Counted from the first letter of the stretch, positions 35,901 through 47,782 are shown. The stretch is 64,000 nucleotides of DNA from Isosphaeraceae bacterium EP7 (GCA_038400315.1 CP151667.1:1933174-1997173), one strand, 5' to 3'. A program made the numbers and translations. The notes: generated by a model from the letters alone, not told the origin.

Positions 35901-38753
35901 AACACCAACCTCGCCGTTAATACCGGCAGCATGACCCTTTCGGGCTCGCTCGGCGGGTCATACGCGGCGAGCATCCTCGGCGCTGGCACGCTCGTCCTGA
36001 GCGGTACCAACACGATCGGCGGCTTGTCCGTCCAGCAGGGGACGACGCTCATCAACGGCACTTCGACACTCCCCACGAATGGGGCCGAAGTGAACGTCGG
36101 AGCGACCCTCGGCGGCTCCGGAACGGTGGGGAACGTCCTGATCAAAAGCGGAGCCACGATCGCTCCCGGCAACTCCCCCGGCATCCTCAACGTCGGCAAC
36201 GTGACCTTCCTTCCCATCTCGACCTATGCCGTACAGATCAACGGAACCGCGGTTGGCACCCAGTACGACCAGCTCGATGCCAACGGGACCGTCAATCTGG
36301 GAGGCTCGACGCTCAGCCTCTCCCTCGGCATGATCCCCACGGTGGGCGACACCTACACGATCATCAACAACGACGCCGTTGATGCGGTGATCGGCACGTT
36401 CGACGGGTTGCCCGAGGGCACCGTCTTCGCCTACCAGGGACAGCCCTTCAAGATCAGCTACGTCGGCGGGACGGGCAATGATGTGGTGCTCACCTCCGTC
36501 GCAATCGCGGCCGAACCCACCACGCTGACCAACCCCACCGTCGGCAGCGTCTACAGCCAGCAAATCACCGCCGTCGGAGGCTCTGGCACAGGGTATCTCT
36601 TCACCGCCACGGGCCTGCCCGCCGGCCTGAGCATCAGCCCGGGCGGCCTGATCTCGGGAACGCCGACGACTGCGATTTCCGACCCCGTCGAGGTCGCGGT
36701 GACGATCGTTGACAGCCTCGGAACCACGACCACGACGATTTACTTCGTCGCGGTCAACCCGGCAATCTCCGTCGCTCCGGGAACGCTGAGCACCTCGACC
36801 GTCGGCAGCTCCTACAGCGAGCAGCTCACGGCAACCGGGGGATCGGGCACCGGCTACACCTTCTCGGCCACGGGCCTGCCCGCCGGCCTGAGCATCAGTC
36901 TGAGCGGACTGATTACGGGCACACCGACGAGCACCTTGACGGCCTCCGTGCTGGTGACGATCACTGACGGCGACGGGGCGACGACCGTCAAGCCGTACGA
37001 CGTCACTCCGGGCATCGCCGCAACCGCGACGAGCCTGAGCACATCACCCGATCCATCCCTCTACGGCCAGGTGGTCACCCTCACCGCGACGCTCACGTCG
37101 GGCGCCACGGGAATTGGCCTCCCGACGGGCACCGTTCAGTTCTTCCACGGCACCACACTGCTTGGCACCGCCTCGCTCAACAACCAGGGCGTGGCCACCC
37201 TCACGAAGACCCCGCTCTTGACCGGGTCGTCCACGGTTACCGCCGTCTACCTGGGCGATGCCAACTACGGCACGAGTACCTCGACTCCCACGACGCAAAC
37301 CGTATCTCAGGCCGGCTCGTCGTCGAGCCTCACGGCCTCGACCACCACCCCGAGCCTCAACCAGCCGGTCACGTTCCAGGCGACCATCACCGGCCAGTTC
37401 GGCGGAGCCGTCAGCGGCACCGTGTCGTTCTTCGACGGCACCACACTGCTCGGCTCGGCCACGATCAATGATCAGGGGATCGCCACCTTCCTCACCTCCA
37501 GCCTCGGCTTGGGAATTCATTCGATCACGGCGGTGTTCAATGGAGATTCCAACTTCTTCGGCAGCACGTCCCCGGCCGTGACGATTACGCCGTCGGAGAC
37601 GATCGCCGGCAGCGTCACGTCGTCGGATTCGCAGGTGTTCTACGGCCAGGACGTGACACTCACCGCCACGTTCTCCGCGACGTCGAATCGCGGTGCTTCG
37701 ATGACCGGCACCGTGATGTTCTACGACGGGACCACATTCCTGGGCACGGCCACGCTGAATTCCACCACGAGTGGAACTGTGGCCAGCGCGTCCATCGGTG
37801 GTTTGCACGGTTCGATCGGGATCCTGGTGGATACAACCTCCGGCCAGGCCCAGTTCGCCACGACCGGGCTCACGGTTGGCAACCACATCATCCGCGCGGT
37901 CTACTCGGGCGACGCGAACTACTCGCCCGCGACATCCGAAACACCCGTTTCGGTCAACGTCGCCCTGGCGACGACCGTCACGACCCTCACGGCGAACCCC
38001 ACGTCAACGGGCACAATCCTGACCGCCACGGTCGCGGTCACTTCCCCGGGAAACCCGCCAATCGTCGGGAACGTGACGTTCTTCGACGGCACGACACGCC
38101 TGGCCACGGTGCCGGTTGTGGACGGGATGGCATCGTACGACGCAGGAGTCTTGCCCCCCGGAATGCACAGCTTCAGCGCTGTGTACTCCTCTGACGGCGG
38201 AACCTCCTCCGGCAGCGGATCGACGGCGCAGGTCTCGACGGACGGCCCGAAGGTCATCGGCCTGAGCCGCTACGGGTTCCACAATCGGCCGACCAGCCTC
38301 GTCTTGAACTTCGACATGGTGCTGGATGCGTCGCGTGCCGCTAACGTGGCGAACTACCGTATCCTGGATGGCGCCGGAAGGCGGATCGCCGTGACGAAAG
38401 CGGTGTACAACCCGACGAACTTCACCGTGACGCTGACCACCGCGAGGTCCCTGAGCCTCTACAAGGTCTTCACCTTGACCGTGGCTGGCACGGAACCGAG
38501 CGGCCTGACGGGAGCAACTGGTATCCCTCTCAACGGCTCGGGGGCCAATCAATCCGGCTCAAACTTCACCTCGAAACTCACCTGGAAGACCCTGGCCGTC
38601 CCCGGATCCACCCCGGCGATCACATTCAGCAACGGCCAGACGATCTCTTACCATGGGAATATGCAGCGATACCTGAACGCCATCGTCCGAGCAACCAAGG
38701 CCCTCGCCTACCATACGCTCAGGTCGCCCGCCCAAGGTAAGCCCGGCCGTTGA
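30000..38753 (+). CDS. Giant surface protein with autotransporter-type beta-strand repeats and Ig-like domains
   Basis: A 2917-residue protein; the ATG is preceded by GAGGAG. Residues 31-43 (LKFEPLENRQLLA) are the LEPR-xLL-type motif that begins many planctomycete surface proteins. Three long modules start at about 45, 593 and 1137, each opening with WDGG..(D/N)LW..P.NW. They are filled with GAGTL(V/L)LSG.NTY.G.T repeats (passenger-associated transport repeat type) and each ends in a GYDQ...NNDG...GNDV(V)LT block. Two putative-Ig repeats (GLPAGLSI..GLI.GTPT) follow at 2170-2340, then four Ig-like repeats (GTV.FFDGTT.LG) to about 2750. A conserved C-terminal domain of ~165 residues ends the chain. 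No C-terminal outer-membrane barrel is seen. A beta-helical adhesin or matrix protein is likely. Confidence 0.9.
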   Translation: MFGRPPRSKLADGLAQSRKNERSRRRQRTNLKFEPLENRQLLATRIWDGGGSDNLWTTAANWSTDVAPVANDDLTFPTSGVRYSPVNDFIATTFGTITFGDYGYNVTGNPISLTGGITSTYTGVVSSSLDTDITLLSNIAVSVSGGGLGLGGAISDGADAFGLTKTGAGSLGLNGANTYDGTTTISAGAISISNDQALGSTDGNTVINGGSLYVLGGSPRTVAENLSLTGGGSGASVLVGINGDSTLTGNITIASHPGINALNGTTLTLSGVIDDSSGTSALTLSSDSTSKVVVGGTNLYDGVTNISTGLVNITAAGSLGDVATSNTTTVATGASLEISGGITLPSTKSIRLNGTPMSGLMKLISSSGDNTIAGGVRLGNSATVDVVADSLTFSGVISQDDPFNLTKYGIGLLTLGAVNTYTGTTTINAGTLLLNGTVAGPVAVADGKLAGSGTISGAGINTSGTASIEPGPIGGEGILTYSGSSGVTLASDTTLTIDLNGTTVGTGYDQIALTSGSALFNPNGAILDIHLGFIPAVNQSFQIVSQAYSSAITGRFNGISQFGSITVGVATFSVGYFSSGIILTVTAVTMPTFTWDGGDADDSLWSSPDNWLGDVAPTAGANLTFPAGASRLANVNDFSAGSGFHSITIAGAGYSIHGNSIGLDGGITTSYASGNSTFAIETTLLANLTFDLGSGGTLSIDSDLGDGAGAFGFTKSGAGTLVLSGTNTFDGDVTVQGGGAVQVESDQALGSALGITTIEFANAVHFAGSDLNVLESFIISGSGIGDSGALSARSGSAILYGTVDLSAGAAVGALSDATLTFNGVIDDSIGTFIFDFANGPTGRTVLGGTNLFDGSSSSVLGGFLRLTNDDALGLATAPRTIYLDSGASLELADGVTIPSNKALTISGLPVSNFSKIINVSGDNTYAGDIGITGGNNESTDVASGTTLTLSGEISGSRDMDKNGPGTLVLSGTSTHTGNWNVGDGFLLVTGDISSSNQVFVDGTLGGTGIVPDVVLSGIGTLAPGMSPGILQSAGLTFQDGSNYSVQVNGTTAGTGYDQVDATGSVTLGGSLSLSIGFSPAMGDAFTIINNDGSDLVSGTFNGLAEGASIVIGHATFNISYSGGTGNDVVLTVADVTYIWDGGDADDSLWSSPDNWVGDVAPTAGANLVFPVGAMRFSNVNDFAAGFDVHSVTLAAAGYSIFGNAIDLIGGINTDYSSGLSMFSIDTDLVGSSSFDVATGGRMVLGGVLFGSGILVKDGGGTLQLDGTNSYLGGTTVNAGTLAITKSEALGSGTATIGDGSMTSGHLEINLTGPSIVSNTFVFNTPVVAGLKINSGTTTFNGGTTLNEDLVVDIASGASLQFAGPISDVGLIRSLTKDGTGTLIYSGANTYTGTTFVNQGLLQLNSGTASILGSLAIGGLGTTATVQELQGNQIANGSAVSLSNPNATLNLNGFSDTIGSLALIGSTVTTGAGILTIASGGCITTVASSVTATLSGHLAFGGPNNLLSVAQGTTPSGIDLAISAVVSSGMNIIKDGAGTMALSGANTYSGGTNINAGVLAISHNSGAGSGVVNILGTGTLQLSGGVTASNSINVDSSTTAIRNSAGTNTLSGMFNLGIDATIDTAQSSRLVIASTVNDSGNAFGLTKTGAGTLVLNGANTYDGTTTILSGTIVAKNELALGSTAGGTIVADGATLLFQIGGDTVAEPITLGSNGGSATLASDTGNLVLTGNITLLATGNIVTDGESLELSGVIDDAHAGFGLSKSGSGTLFKLSGDNTFDGDIHVNAGELEVLSLSALGSTLGSTTVAGNGAILFDFHGGTLAETFHLGSSGNGVFLRNLSGETTLSGPIALEGINQFFNGVEPLSISGVISGSGGIRTVGNRLVYLSGANTYLGATQVNNGTLIATSAGALSTSAVTINTGATLAIQGGHTITPSSITMGGLGVSSGGALQSLDGVNAYNGPITLTSNTNLAVNTGSMTLSGSLGGSYAASILGAGTLVLSGTNTIGGLSVQQGTTLINGTSTLPTNGAEVNVGATLGGSGTVGNVLIKSGATIAPGNSPGILNVGNVTFLPISTYAVQINGTAVGTQYDQLDANGTVNLGGSTLSLSLGMIPTVGDTYTIINNDAVDAVIGTFDGLPEGTVFAYQGQPFKISYVGGTGNDVVLTSVAIAAEPTTLTNPTVGSVYSQQITAVGGSGTGYLFTATGLPAGLSISPGGLISGTPTTAISDPVEVAVTIVDSLGTTTTTIYFVAVNPAISVAPGTLSTSTVGSSYSEQLTATGGSGTGYTFSATGLPAGLSISLSGLITGTPTSTLTASVLVTITDGDGATTVKPYDVTPGIAATATSLSTSPDPSLYGQVVTLTATLTSGATGIGLPTGTVQFFHGTTLLGTASLNNQGVATLTKTPLLTGSSTVTAVYLGDANYGTSTSTPTTQTVSQAGSSSSLTASTTTPSLNQPVTFQATITGQFGGAVSGTVSFFDGTTLLGSATINDQGIATFLTSSLGLGIHSITAVFNGDSNFFGSTSPAVTITPSETIAGSVTSSDSQVFYGQDVTLTATFSATSNRGASMTGTVMFYDGTTFLGTATLNSTTSGTVASASIGGLHGSIGILVDTTSGQAQFATTGLTVGNHIIRAVYSGDANYSPATSETPVSVNVALATTVTTLTANPTSTGTILTATVAVTSPGNPPIVGNVTFFDGTTRLATVPVVDGMASYDAGVLPPGMHSFSAVYSSDGGTSSGSGSTAQVSTDGPKVIGLSRYGFHNRPTSLVLNFDMVLDASRAANVANYRILDGAGRRIAVTKAVYNPTNFTVTLTTARSLSLYKVFTLTVAGTEPSGLTGATGIPLNGSGANQSGSNFTSKLTWKTLAVPGSTPAITFSNGQTISYHGNMQRYLNAIVRATKALAYHTLRSPAQGKPGR
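31776..33407 (+). repeat. Internal module repeat in the giant gene
   Basis: The module starting at 31776 and the one starting at 33408 are alike at DNA level for at least their first 150 bp, for instance around GGCGACGCGGACGACAGCCT versus GGAGACGCCGACGATAGCCT. Most differences fall at third codon positions. The module starting near 30132 is a more distant copy. The pattern points to past internal duplication under protein-level selection. Confidence 0.65.
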
Positions 38754-39070
38754 TCGTCGATCCGATACAACCCCGCATCGCCCCGGCGCTTCGAGCGAAG
38801 CGCCGGGGCGATTTCGCTATCCTTGCCCCTGAGCCGACGTGAACTGCGCTTTATGCACCATCACAATTGAGTGTTCGGATATGATGAAGACTCGAGGTTC
38901 AAGGAGCTCTGGCCCATCGAGAACTCGAGGCTCTTCTCCGAGCAGGTCGCCCTCACACAGGCATCCAACCCCGGGCGATTCCTAGGCCGTTTGAAGGCTG
39001 GAGCACTCTCGAACTGTCGAGAATCGGCTCGGGCCTCTTTATGAAGAATGGGTTGGGAGGTTCGATCTCA
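38754..39070. other. Intergenic region
   Basis: About 320 bp. Besides the terminator at 38777-38812 it holds no gene that I can support. From about 38830 onward the base composition falls toward A and T, marking the left edge of the atypical 39-42 kb segment. Confidence 0.45.
38777..38812 (+). terminator. Intrinsic terminator of the giant gene
   Basis: A perfect 17-bp stem (38777-38793 with 38796-38812, arm ATCGCCCCGGCGCTTCG) is followed by TTTCGCT. It starts 24 bp after the stop codon. Confidence 0.8.
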
Positions 39071-40096
39071 ATGCGTGCGATGGTGCTTCGAAGCACAGGC
39101 TCACTTGACGAGAATCCCTCTCCCCTTGAGGCGGTCGATTGGCCGGACCCAATTCCGAAGCAGGGTGAGATTTTGATCCGGGTGAGGGTTTGTGGTGTCT
39201 GTCATACCGAGCTTGATGAGATTGAGGGGCGGACACCACCCTCGGTCCTTCCGGTGATCCTCGGGCATCAGGTGGTGGGGCACGTCGAGGCGTTGGGGGA
39301 AGGGGTCACGGACTTGAAACTGGGCAACCGTGTTGGAGTAGCCTGGATCTTCTCGGCCTGTGGAGTTTGTCCGCGATGCCAGCGGGGTGAGGAAAATCTC
39401 TGCACAAGATTTCGGGCCACCGGGCGTGATGCCAATGGCGGTTACGCCGAGCGAATGACGGTCGCGTCCGATTTTGCCTATCGCATTCCGAACGTATTTT
39501 GCGATGAAGAAGCCGCTCCGCTCCTCTGCGCGGGGGCTATCGGCTATCGGTCGCTGCGATTGACCGAATTGGTGGATGGCCAGACGCTCGGCCTGACCGG
39601 CTTCGGCGGCTCGGGGCACCTCGTCCTGAAACTGGTCAAGCATCGGTTCCCTCGATCGAAAATCTTTGTGTTTGCCCGCGACGAATCTGAGCGTGCTATT
39701 GCACGCGAGCTTGGCGCCACCTGGGCGGGAAACACCCGCGATGCCCCTCCCGAGCTGATGCAGGCCGTGATCGATACGACGCCGGCCTGGGAGCCGGTTG
39801 TTGCGGCACTCGAACACCTTGAGCCTGGAGGGCGCCTCGTCATCAACGCGATCCGAAAGGAAGAGAAGGACAAGAAAACCCTCCTCACGCTCGACTACGC
39901 TCGGCACCTCTGGTTCGAAAAAGAGATCAAGAGCGTGGCCAACGTGACCAGAGATGACGTCCGGGAGTTCCTCCGAGAAGCGGCCGAAATACCGATTCGG
40001 CCCGAGGTGACAACCTATCCCCTCGAAGAAGCCAACCGCGCCCTGAACGACCTGAAATCGCAGGCGATTCGAGGGGCGAAGGTGCTCATGATTTGA
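39071..40096 (+). CDS. Zinc-dependent alcohol dehydrogenase family protein
   Basis: A 341-residue medium-chain dehydrogenase. ATG 39071 is chosen for its GGGAGG ten nt upstream over the in-frame ATG at 39041. CGVCHTELDEIEG and ILGHQVVGHV carry the catalytic zinc ligands (Cys, His/Glu). The structural zinc lobe is C-GVCPRCQRGEENLC with four cysteines. The Rossmann part has LTGFGGSGHLVLKLVK, slightly unlike the common GxGxxG. The sequence is close to AdhP-like zinc alcohol dehydrogenases that turn alcohols into aldehydes with NAD(P). It stands alone. Codon use is less GC-biased than in the neighbours, in line with transfer. Confidence 0.9.
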   Translation: MRAMVLRSTGSLDENPSPLEAVDWPDPIPKQGEILIRVRVCGVCHTELDEIEGRTPPSVLPVILGHQVVGHVEALGEGVTDLKLGNRVGVAWIFSACGVCPRCQRGEENLCTRFRATGRDANGGYAERMTVASDFAYRIPNVFCDEEAAPLLCAGAIGYRSLRLTELVDGQTLGLTGFGGSGHLVLKLVKHRFPRSKIFVFARDESERAIARELGATWAGNTRDAPPELMQAVIDTTPAWEPVVAALEHLEPGGRLVINAIRKEEKDKKTLLTLDYARHLWFEKEIKSVANVTRDDVREFLREAAEIPIRPEVTTYPLEEANRALNDLKSQAIRGAKVLMI

Positions 40097-40345
40097 GACG
40101 GTCGAGCGAATTCAAGCCGGTCTTTTTCCGGGCGTCGATTCCAGACGCGAGACGAGGCCCGGAGTCGTGTCATGGATCATTCCGACCTCCGACACAAGCG
40201 ACCCATCCCGCGCAATCGATGTCCCGAAATGGCGGCGGTTCACCACTCCTCACCGAGTCCTGCTCGTCATCTTCAGAGAGAATGATAGCGGTTCGCCACG
40301 ACGGTTCTCCGATGAGTGGCCGCACGGCGCGGCAGTGAGCCGGGT
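40097..40345. other. Non-coding stretch before the transposase remnant
   Basis: About 250 bp with short open frames on both strands, none with family-like sequence or a good ribosome-binding site. It may be further decayed mobile-element DNA. Confidence 0.35.
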
Positions 40346-40660
40346 CATGCTGAATCTCCTATCGACTTCCAGTTAGCCAGGTTCTTGCCCGACCGCTGGT
40401 GCGTCGCACTTTGGTCACCGAGGGGCCACAAGGCGGTGCTAAAGTACATCGGCTGCCATCGGGACGAAGTCTCCACGATCGCGGCTGTCAGCGTCGCCCC
40501 GCATCGGTGATGGGGCGGCAAACCAACCCGACCCACGGCATCGACGCGGCGGGAGTGATTGGGTTCCTTGGGGATCTTCCCCGGTACCTCCGCGGAATAG
40601 TCGGCGTGTTCTAGGACGGCGGCATCAAGCGCAAACAATGTCCAAGTGATGCGGGTCTCT
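40346..40660 (+). pseudogene. Decayed IS630-type transposase fragment
   Basis: Two short frames read as one broken DDE domain. The first runs to a TGA at 40508-40510 and contains VALWSPRGHKAVLKY then CHRDEVSTIAAVSVAPHR, like the TWAPRGxTPVL...R(D)(R/K)xSVIAAxxxxP block of IS630 transposases. The second, in another frame from about 40510, reads QTNPTHGIDAAGVIGFL then LRGIVGVF-stop-DGGIKRKQ, matching the following helix and the strand that carries the second Asp. The stop, the frameshift and the missing ends show that it is dead. It differs from the intact IS at 28.4 kb. Confidence 0.6.
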
Positions 40661-40787
40661 ATCGCGCATAGAACGATTGAGCCTTCGCGGGGGCGTAGCC
40701 CCGCGACTTGAAGTCTCGATCCCGTCGGCGAACTACTGTGAACCCTCGCTCATACTCCAGAGGTTGCGTTTTACAGGCACACCGGCG

Positions 40788-41180
40788 CTAGAGGCGATGA
40801 GATGTCAACTTGCCAAGATGCAACAAAATCAGACCGGGGATCTGTGCTTCGGCTCTCTTGAAGTCAAGATTGCTGATCTCTTCTTGATGATATAAGCCGA
40901 GCAAGTATCCGTTCGCAAGGGCGAAGAAAAACTTGACGTTATCCGAGTTCTCACCATATTCCCGTAATTCCTCCGTCGAGTAATCGTCTTCAATCCGAGA
41001 CCTTACGAAATCGAAATGCCCTTTCGCCCATTCCCCAGTGGCAGAAGCATACGAGAAGCCAACGATTGCGGCCTTGATGGCCAGATCATCATCGGCGTTG
41101 GTGGTCTCTAAGCCCTTGGCGAGTTGGATATCGCGTTCAAAAGTCTCGATGAGCTGTTGTAGTTGTTGAAAAACAGTCAC
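40788..41180 (-). CDS. Small all-helical protein, possible immunity protein
   Basis: A 130-residue protein starting at GTG 41180 with GAGG 7 nt upstream (AGGAG a little further). It is acidic and predicted to be helical, with no membrane segment or signal (TVFQQLQQLIETFERDIQLAKG, FFFALANGYLLGLYHQEEIS). I do not recognise a family. Size, charge and composition fit immunity proteins of polymorphic-toxin systems. It lies 86 bp downstream of a gene with an Imm31-like domain on the same strand. It is markedly less GC-rich than the chromosome around it. The function is an inference from context. Confidence 0.65.
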   Translation of the reverse strand: MTVFQQLQQLIETFERDIQLAKGLETTNADDDLAIKAAIVGFSYASATGEWAKGHFDFVRSRIEDDYSTEELREYGENSDNVKFFFALANGYLLGLYHQEEISNLDFKRAEAQIPGLILLHLGKLTSHRL

Positions 41181-41266
41181 CGTCTGACCTCTCCTTGGAT
41201 GAGGGGCGATCTGACAAAAGTGATCTCGACTTCACCAGATACAACCGGCGACTTGTAACGTTTCCT

Positions 41267-41872
41267 TCATACTCCAGGCGTTCCAGTCGGATCGCCGTTC
41301 GGTTGTAAGTCGTCCTCTTCACAATGCCAGCAGATGCCGATTCTGTAGATCCTCAAAGCGTAGGACCAGCATCCATCTTCGCCGCACGCCCGTCCCACGA
41401 CGACACCCAATTCGCCCCTAACTTTGGAGAATTCTCGACGGGACCCGACGACGACGACCTTCTCATCGAAGTCGAACCGGGCATCGGAGCCCATCCAGGA
41501 TACGTCAAGCGACATCCATCTCACCAAAGGTGCGAAACAAAGCCCCTCTTCGGAAGGGGTCCAAATCGCCCACAGATCGCTCCCCGATCCATGTCGATCC
41601 CATCCGGTGGCGAGCTCAGCTAACATGCACTCGACGGCGACAATCGTCTCGTCGTCCGGGCGTAGGTCGATACTGACCTCATAGTACTCCGGGATTTTCC
41701 AGTACCGCTCGACTGGTTGGGTCTGGACACCGCCAAGCTTTCCCGCCTTCGACTCGATCATAGCCGCAATATCGTTGGCGACCCTGGGGTCATCTGTCTC
41801 CGCGAACAATCGGAGGGAGATCAACCGCCAGCGGGTGGGAGCAAGGTCGTCTTTCGTAGCTGTCCTGTCCAA
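41267..41872 (-). CDS. Two-domain immunity-like protein with Imm31-type C-terminus
   Basis: A 201-residue protein starting at TTG 41872 with GGAG 7 nt upstream. Residues 14-125 form a small alpha/beta domain (RWRLISLRLFAETDDPRVA, YEVSIDLRPDDETIVAVECM) of a type I cannot name. Residues 131-193 follow the Imm31 pattern: FDFDEKVVVV, GELGVVVGR, WSYALRIYR, CWHCEEDDLQPNG. Imm31 proteins neutralise toxins of contact-dependent or secreted polymorphic systems. Two such domains in one chain suggest protection against two toxins or a fused immunity pair. There is no toxin gene nearby. The low-GC setting points to horizontal transfer. Confidence 0.75.
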   Translation of the reverse strand: MDRTATKDDLAPTRWRLISLRLFAETDDPRVANDIAAMIESKAGKLGGVQTQPVERYWKIPEYYEVSIDLRPDDETIVAVECMLAELATGWDRHGSGSDLWAIWTPSEEGLCFAPLVRWMSLDVSWMGSDARFDFDEKVVVVGSRREFSKVRGELGVVVGRACGEDGCWSYALRIYRIGICWHCEEDDLQPNGDPTGTPGV

Positions 41873-42042
41873 TACAGGTCTCCAACCCTTCGCCCCCCCT
41901 CCATGAGGTTGTGGTTGAGCTGCACGTCCCTAAGTGGAGTTTAGCCGGACGGATTAGTATCCAGGAGCATATCCGCCGAATCGTATCTGAGAGTATCCAA
42001 GTTGCCTGAAACTTAAATCCTTGCTGACAAGAGACTTACTAA

Positions 42043-42116
42043 TGGGCGATGAGGGACTTGAACCCCCGACATCCTGCGTGTAAAGCAGGCGCTCTAACCA
42101 ACTGAGCTAATCGCCC
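42043..42116 (-). tRNA. tRNA-Val (UAC)
   Basis: The minus strand folds into a full cloverleaf. The acceptor GGGCGAT pairs with ATCGCCC, the D arm is GCTC/GAGC, and the anticodon arm CCTGC-TTTACAC-GCAGG gives anticodon TAC. The T arm is GGGGG-TTCGAGT-CCCTC and the discriminator is A. CCA is not encoded. Confidence 0.95.
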
Positions 42117-42130
42117 TGATCATAGGTCGA

Positions 42131-42159
42131 ATCATAAAGGATGGTCGTTTGATTCTCAA
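42131..42159 (-). promoter_or_regulatory. Promoter of tRNA-Val
   Basis: On the minus strand, TTGAGA (42154-42159) and TATGAT (42131-42136) are separated by 17 bp, ideal sigma-70 spacing. The predicted start lies only about 8 nt before the mature tRNA. The tRNA can therefore be expressed independently of the rRNA operon. Confidence 0.75.
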
Positions 42160-42200
42160 CTGAATTGGAGCAAAACGTTTCGAGAGCCTTCGAAACGCCG

Positions 42201-42240
42201 AACGCCCCGCCGATTCCGTGGGGGGAATCGGCGGGGCGTT
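42201..42240 (-). terminator. rRNA operon terminator
   Basis: A perfect 17-bp stem (42201-42217 with 42224-42240, arm AACGCCCCGCCGATTCC) with a 6-nt loop begins about 15 nt beyond the 5S gene in the direction of transcription. It separates the rRNA operon from the tRNA gene. Confidence 0.85.
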
Positions 42241-42254
42241 GGGCGATTGGGGGA

Positions 42255-42363
42255 TCCCGGCGATGACCGACTTTCGCGCTTGCGCACTATCATGGGCCTG
42301 GCGGGCTTAACGGCCGTGTTCGGGATGGGAACGGGTGTGGCCCCGCCAGTATGGTCGCCGGGA
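42255..42363 (-). rRNA. rrf: 5S ribosomal RNA
   Basis: About 109 nt. The ends TCCCGGCGACC and the matching CGCCGGGA form helix I. The conserved core CCCATCCCGAACACGG of loop B/C is present on the minus strand. It follows the 23S gene by about 260 bp. The ends are estimated from base pairing. Confidence 0.93.
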
Positions 42364-42624
42364 AAGCGGACGGCGGGCGGTCAGGCCCGACGTTCGCGGT
42401 GGATGCTGCTCTGGCAATCCGGTCAGTCACGCGATCAGAATCTTCGGGCGGGATGCGATCGTCCGCGAGGGGCGTCGTTGGACGCCTCGTCTCGTGGCGA
42501 AAGATGGGCCGGAGCGGTGATTCCGCATCTCGACGGAGGTCGAGGGTGCGGGCACTCGCGGCAGGTTGAGGACACACCCTGTTCGTCTCGGGTGGCCCGC
42601 CTTGGGGGGCGGGGCCGAGTCGGG

Positions 42625-45443
<2,819 letters not shown>

Positions 45444-46005
45444 GCCGACCCGAACCCGCCCTGTCGGACCCACGACCTTTCGGCCTTGATCCAGCCTGGC
45501 TCATCCGGACCGATGCGGTCCTCTCTCTGCTCTGCAAGTCAATCGTCGCCTCACGGCGAGGACTGACTTATCACTATCGCTCCGAAGGTCCACTTTCGTG
45601 GAGATGAAACGTGCAAGTCGCCCCTCCGAGGCTCATGGGCCGAAGCCCACGCCCGCCGGAGGCGGAGATGTATCACGTCCTAGAAACTTCTTGCGTGACT
45701 GACACCGGATTGTCAAAGAGTGTCCCTCCGACGGCCGAAGCCGCCGAGAGACCCGGCCACCGGCCGGAGGGCGACGTCCGCACAGTCAAGTGCAGGCGAC
45801 GCCCCCCGCCCGGTGAAGCAGGGGGGGGGACCGAATCCCCAAACCATCCGAGTGAACAATCGCCGGACGGGACGAACCCGGCCGGCGACTATCCGCGCGG
45901 TGATCGATCGAGCGAGAAGACAGATCCAGCGTGTGAACCTCTGAGGGAAGCCGACGCGTGCCGCCGCGGTTGCGGGCGGTGCCGATAACTTGGAGACATC
46001 CTTAG
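45444..46005 (-). other. 16S-23S internal transcribed spacer without tRNA
   Basis: About 560 bp. I looked for tRNA-Ile and tRNA-Ala signatures and found none. The spacer includes a boxA-like site (45710-45722) and several GC-rich hairpin-forming stretches. Confidence 0.8.
45710..45722 (-). promoter_or_regulatory. boxA antitermination site in the spacer
   Basis: The minus strand reads CACTCTTTGACAA, close to the rRNA boxA consensus TGCTCTTTAACAA that binds NusB-S10. It lies between 16S and 23S, as in other bacterial operons, where it renews antitermination before the long 23S gene. Confidence 0.7.
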
Positions 46006-47527
<1,522 letters not shown>

Positions 47528-47782
47528 TGAGGTCGAGATAAGAGAAGCGTAGTCCGGGAATAAATCCCCGTCCCGCACTCCTCCTCCGAACCATTCCTCT
47601 GGGTCGAGGAAAAAAACTTGGTCGCACCAGCCAAGGGCTTTAACCCCCCCGGCCGGAGCTGAGTCCGCCCGCATCATCCGTCCGAGCGACTCCGAAGAGC
47701 CCCCCGTCCCGATGAGTGCGACGACTCGCATCGGCTTCCCTCAAGGGTCCACTCATGTGGACTGTCTTCTCGATCGACCGAA

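Noticed and set aside
30450-36500. Regularly repeated short DNA motifs that could suggest a CRISPR array
   Set aside because: The repeats are in-frame codons of the beta-strand repeats, vary in length and sequence, and have no unique spacers of constant size.
41137-41322. A 61-codon minus-strand frame between the two immunity-like genes
   Set aside because: It overlaps the ends of both better-supported genes and lacks a ribosome-binding site and any family pattern.
45444-46005. Possible tRNA-Ile or tRNA-Ala in the rRNA spacer
   Set aside because: No T-loop GTTCGA-type sequence with matching acceptor and anticodon stems was found on either strand.
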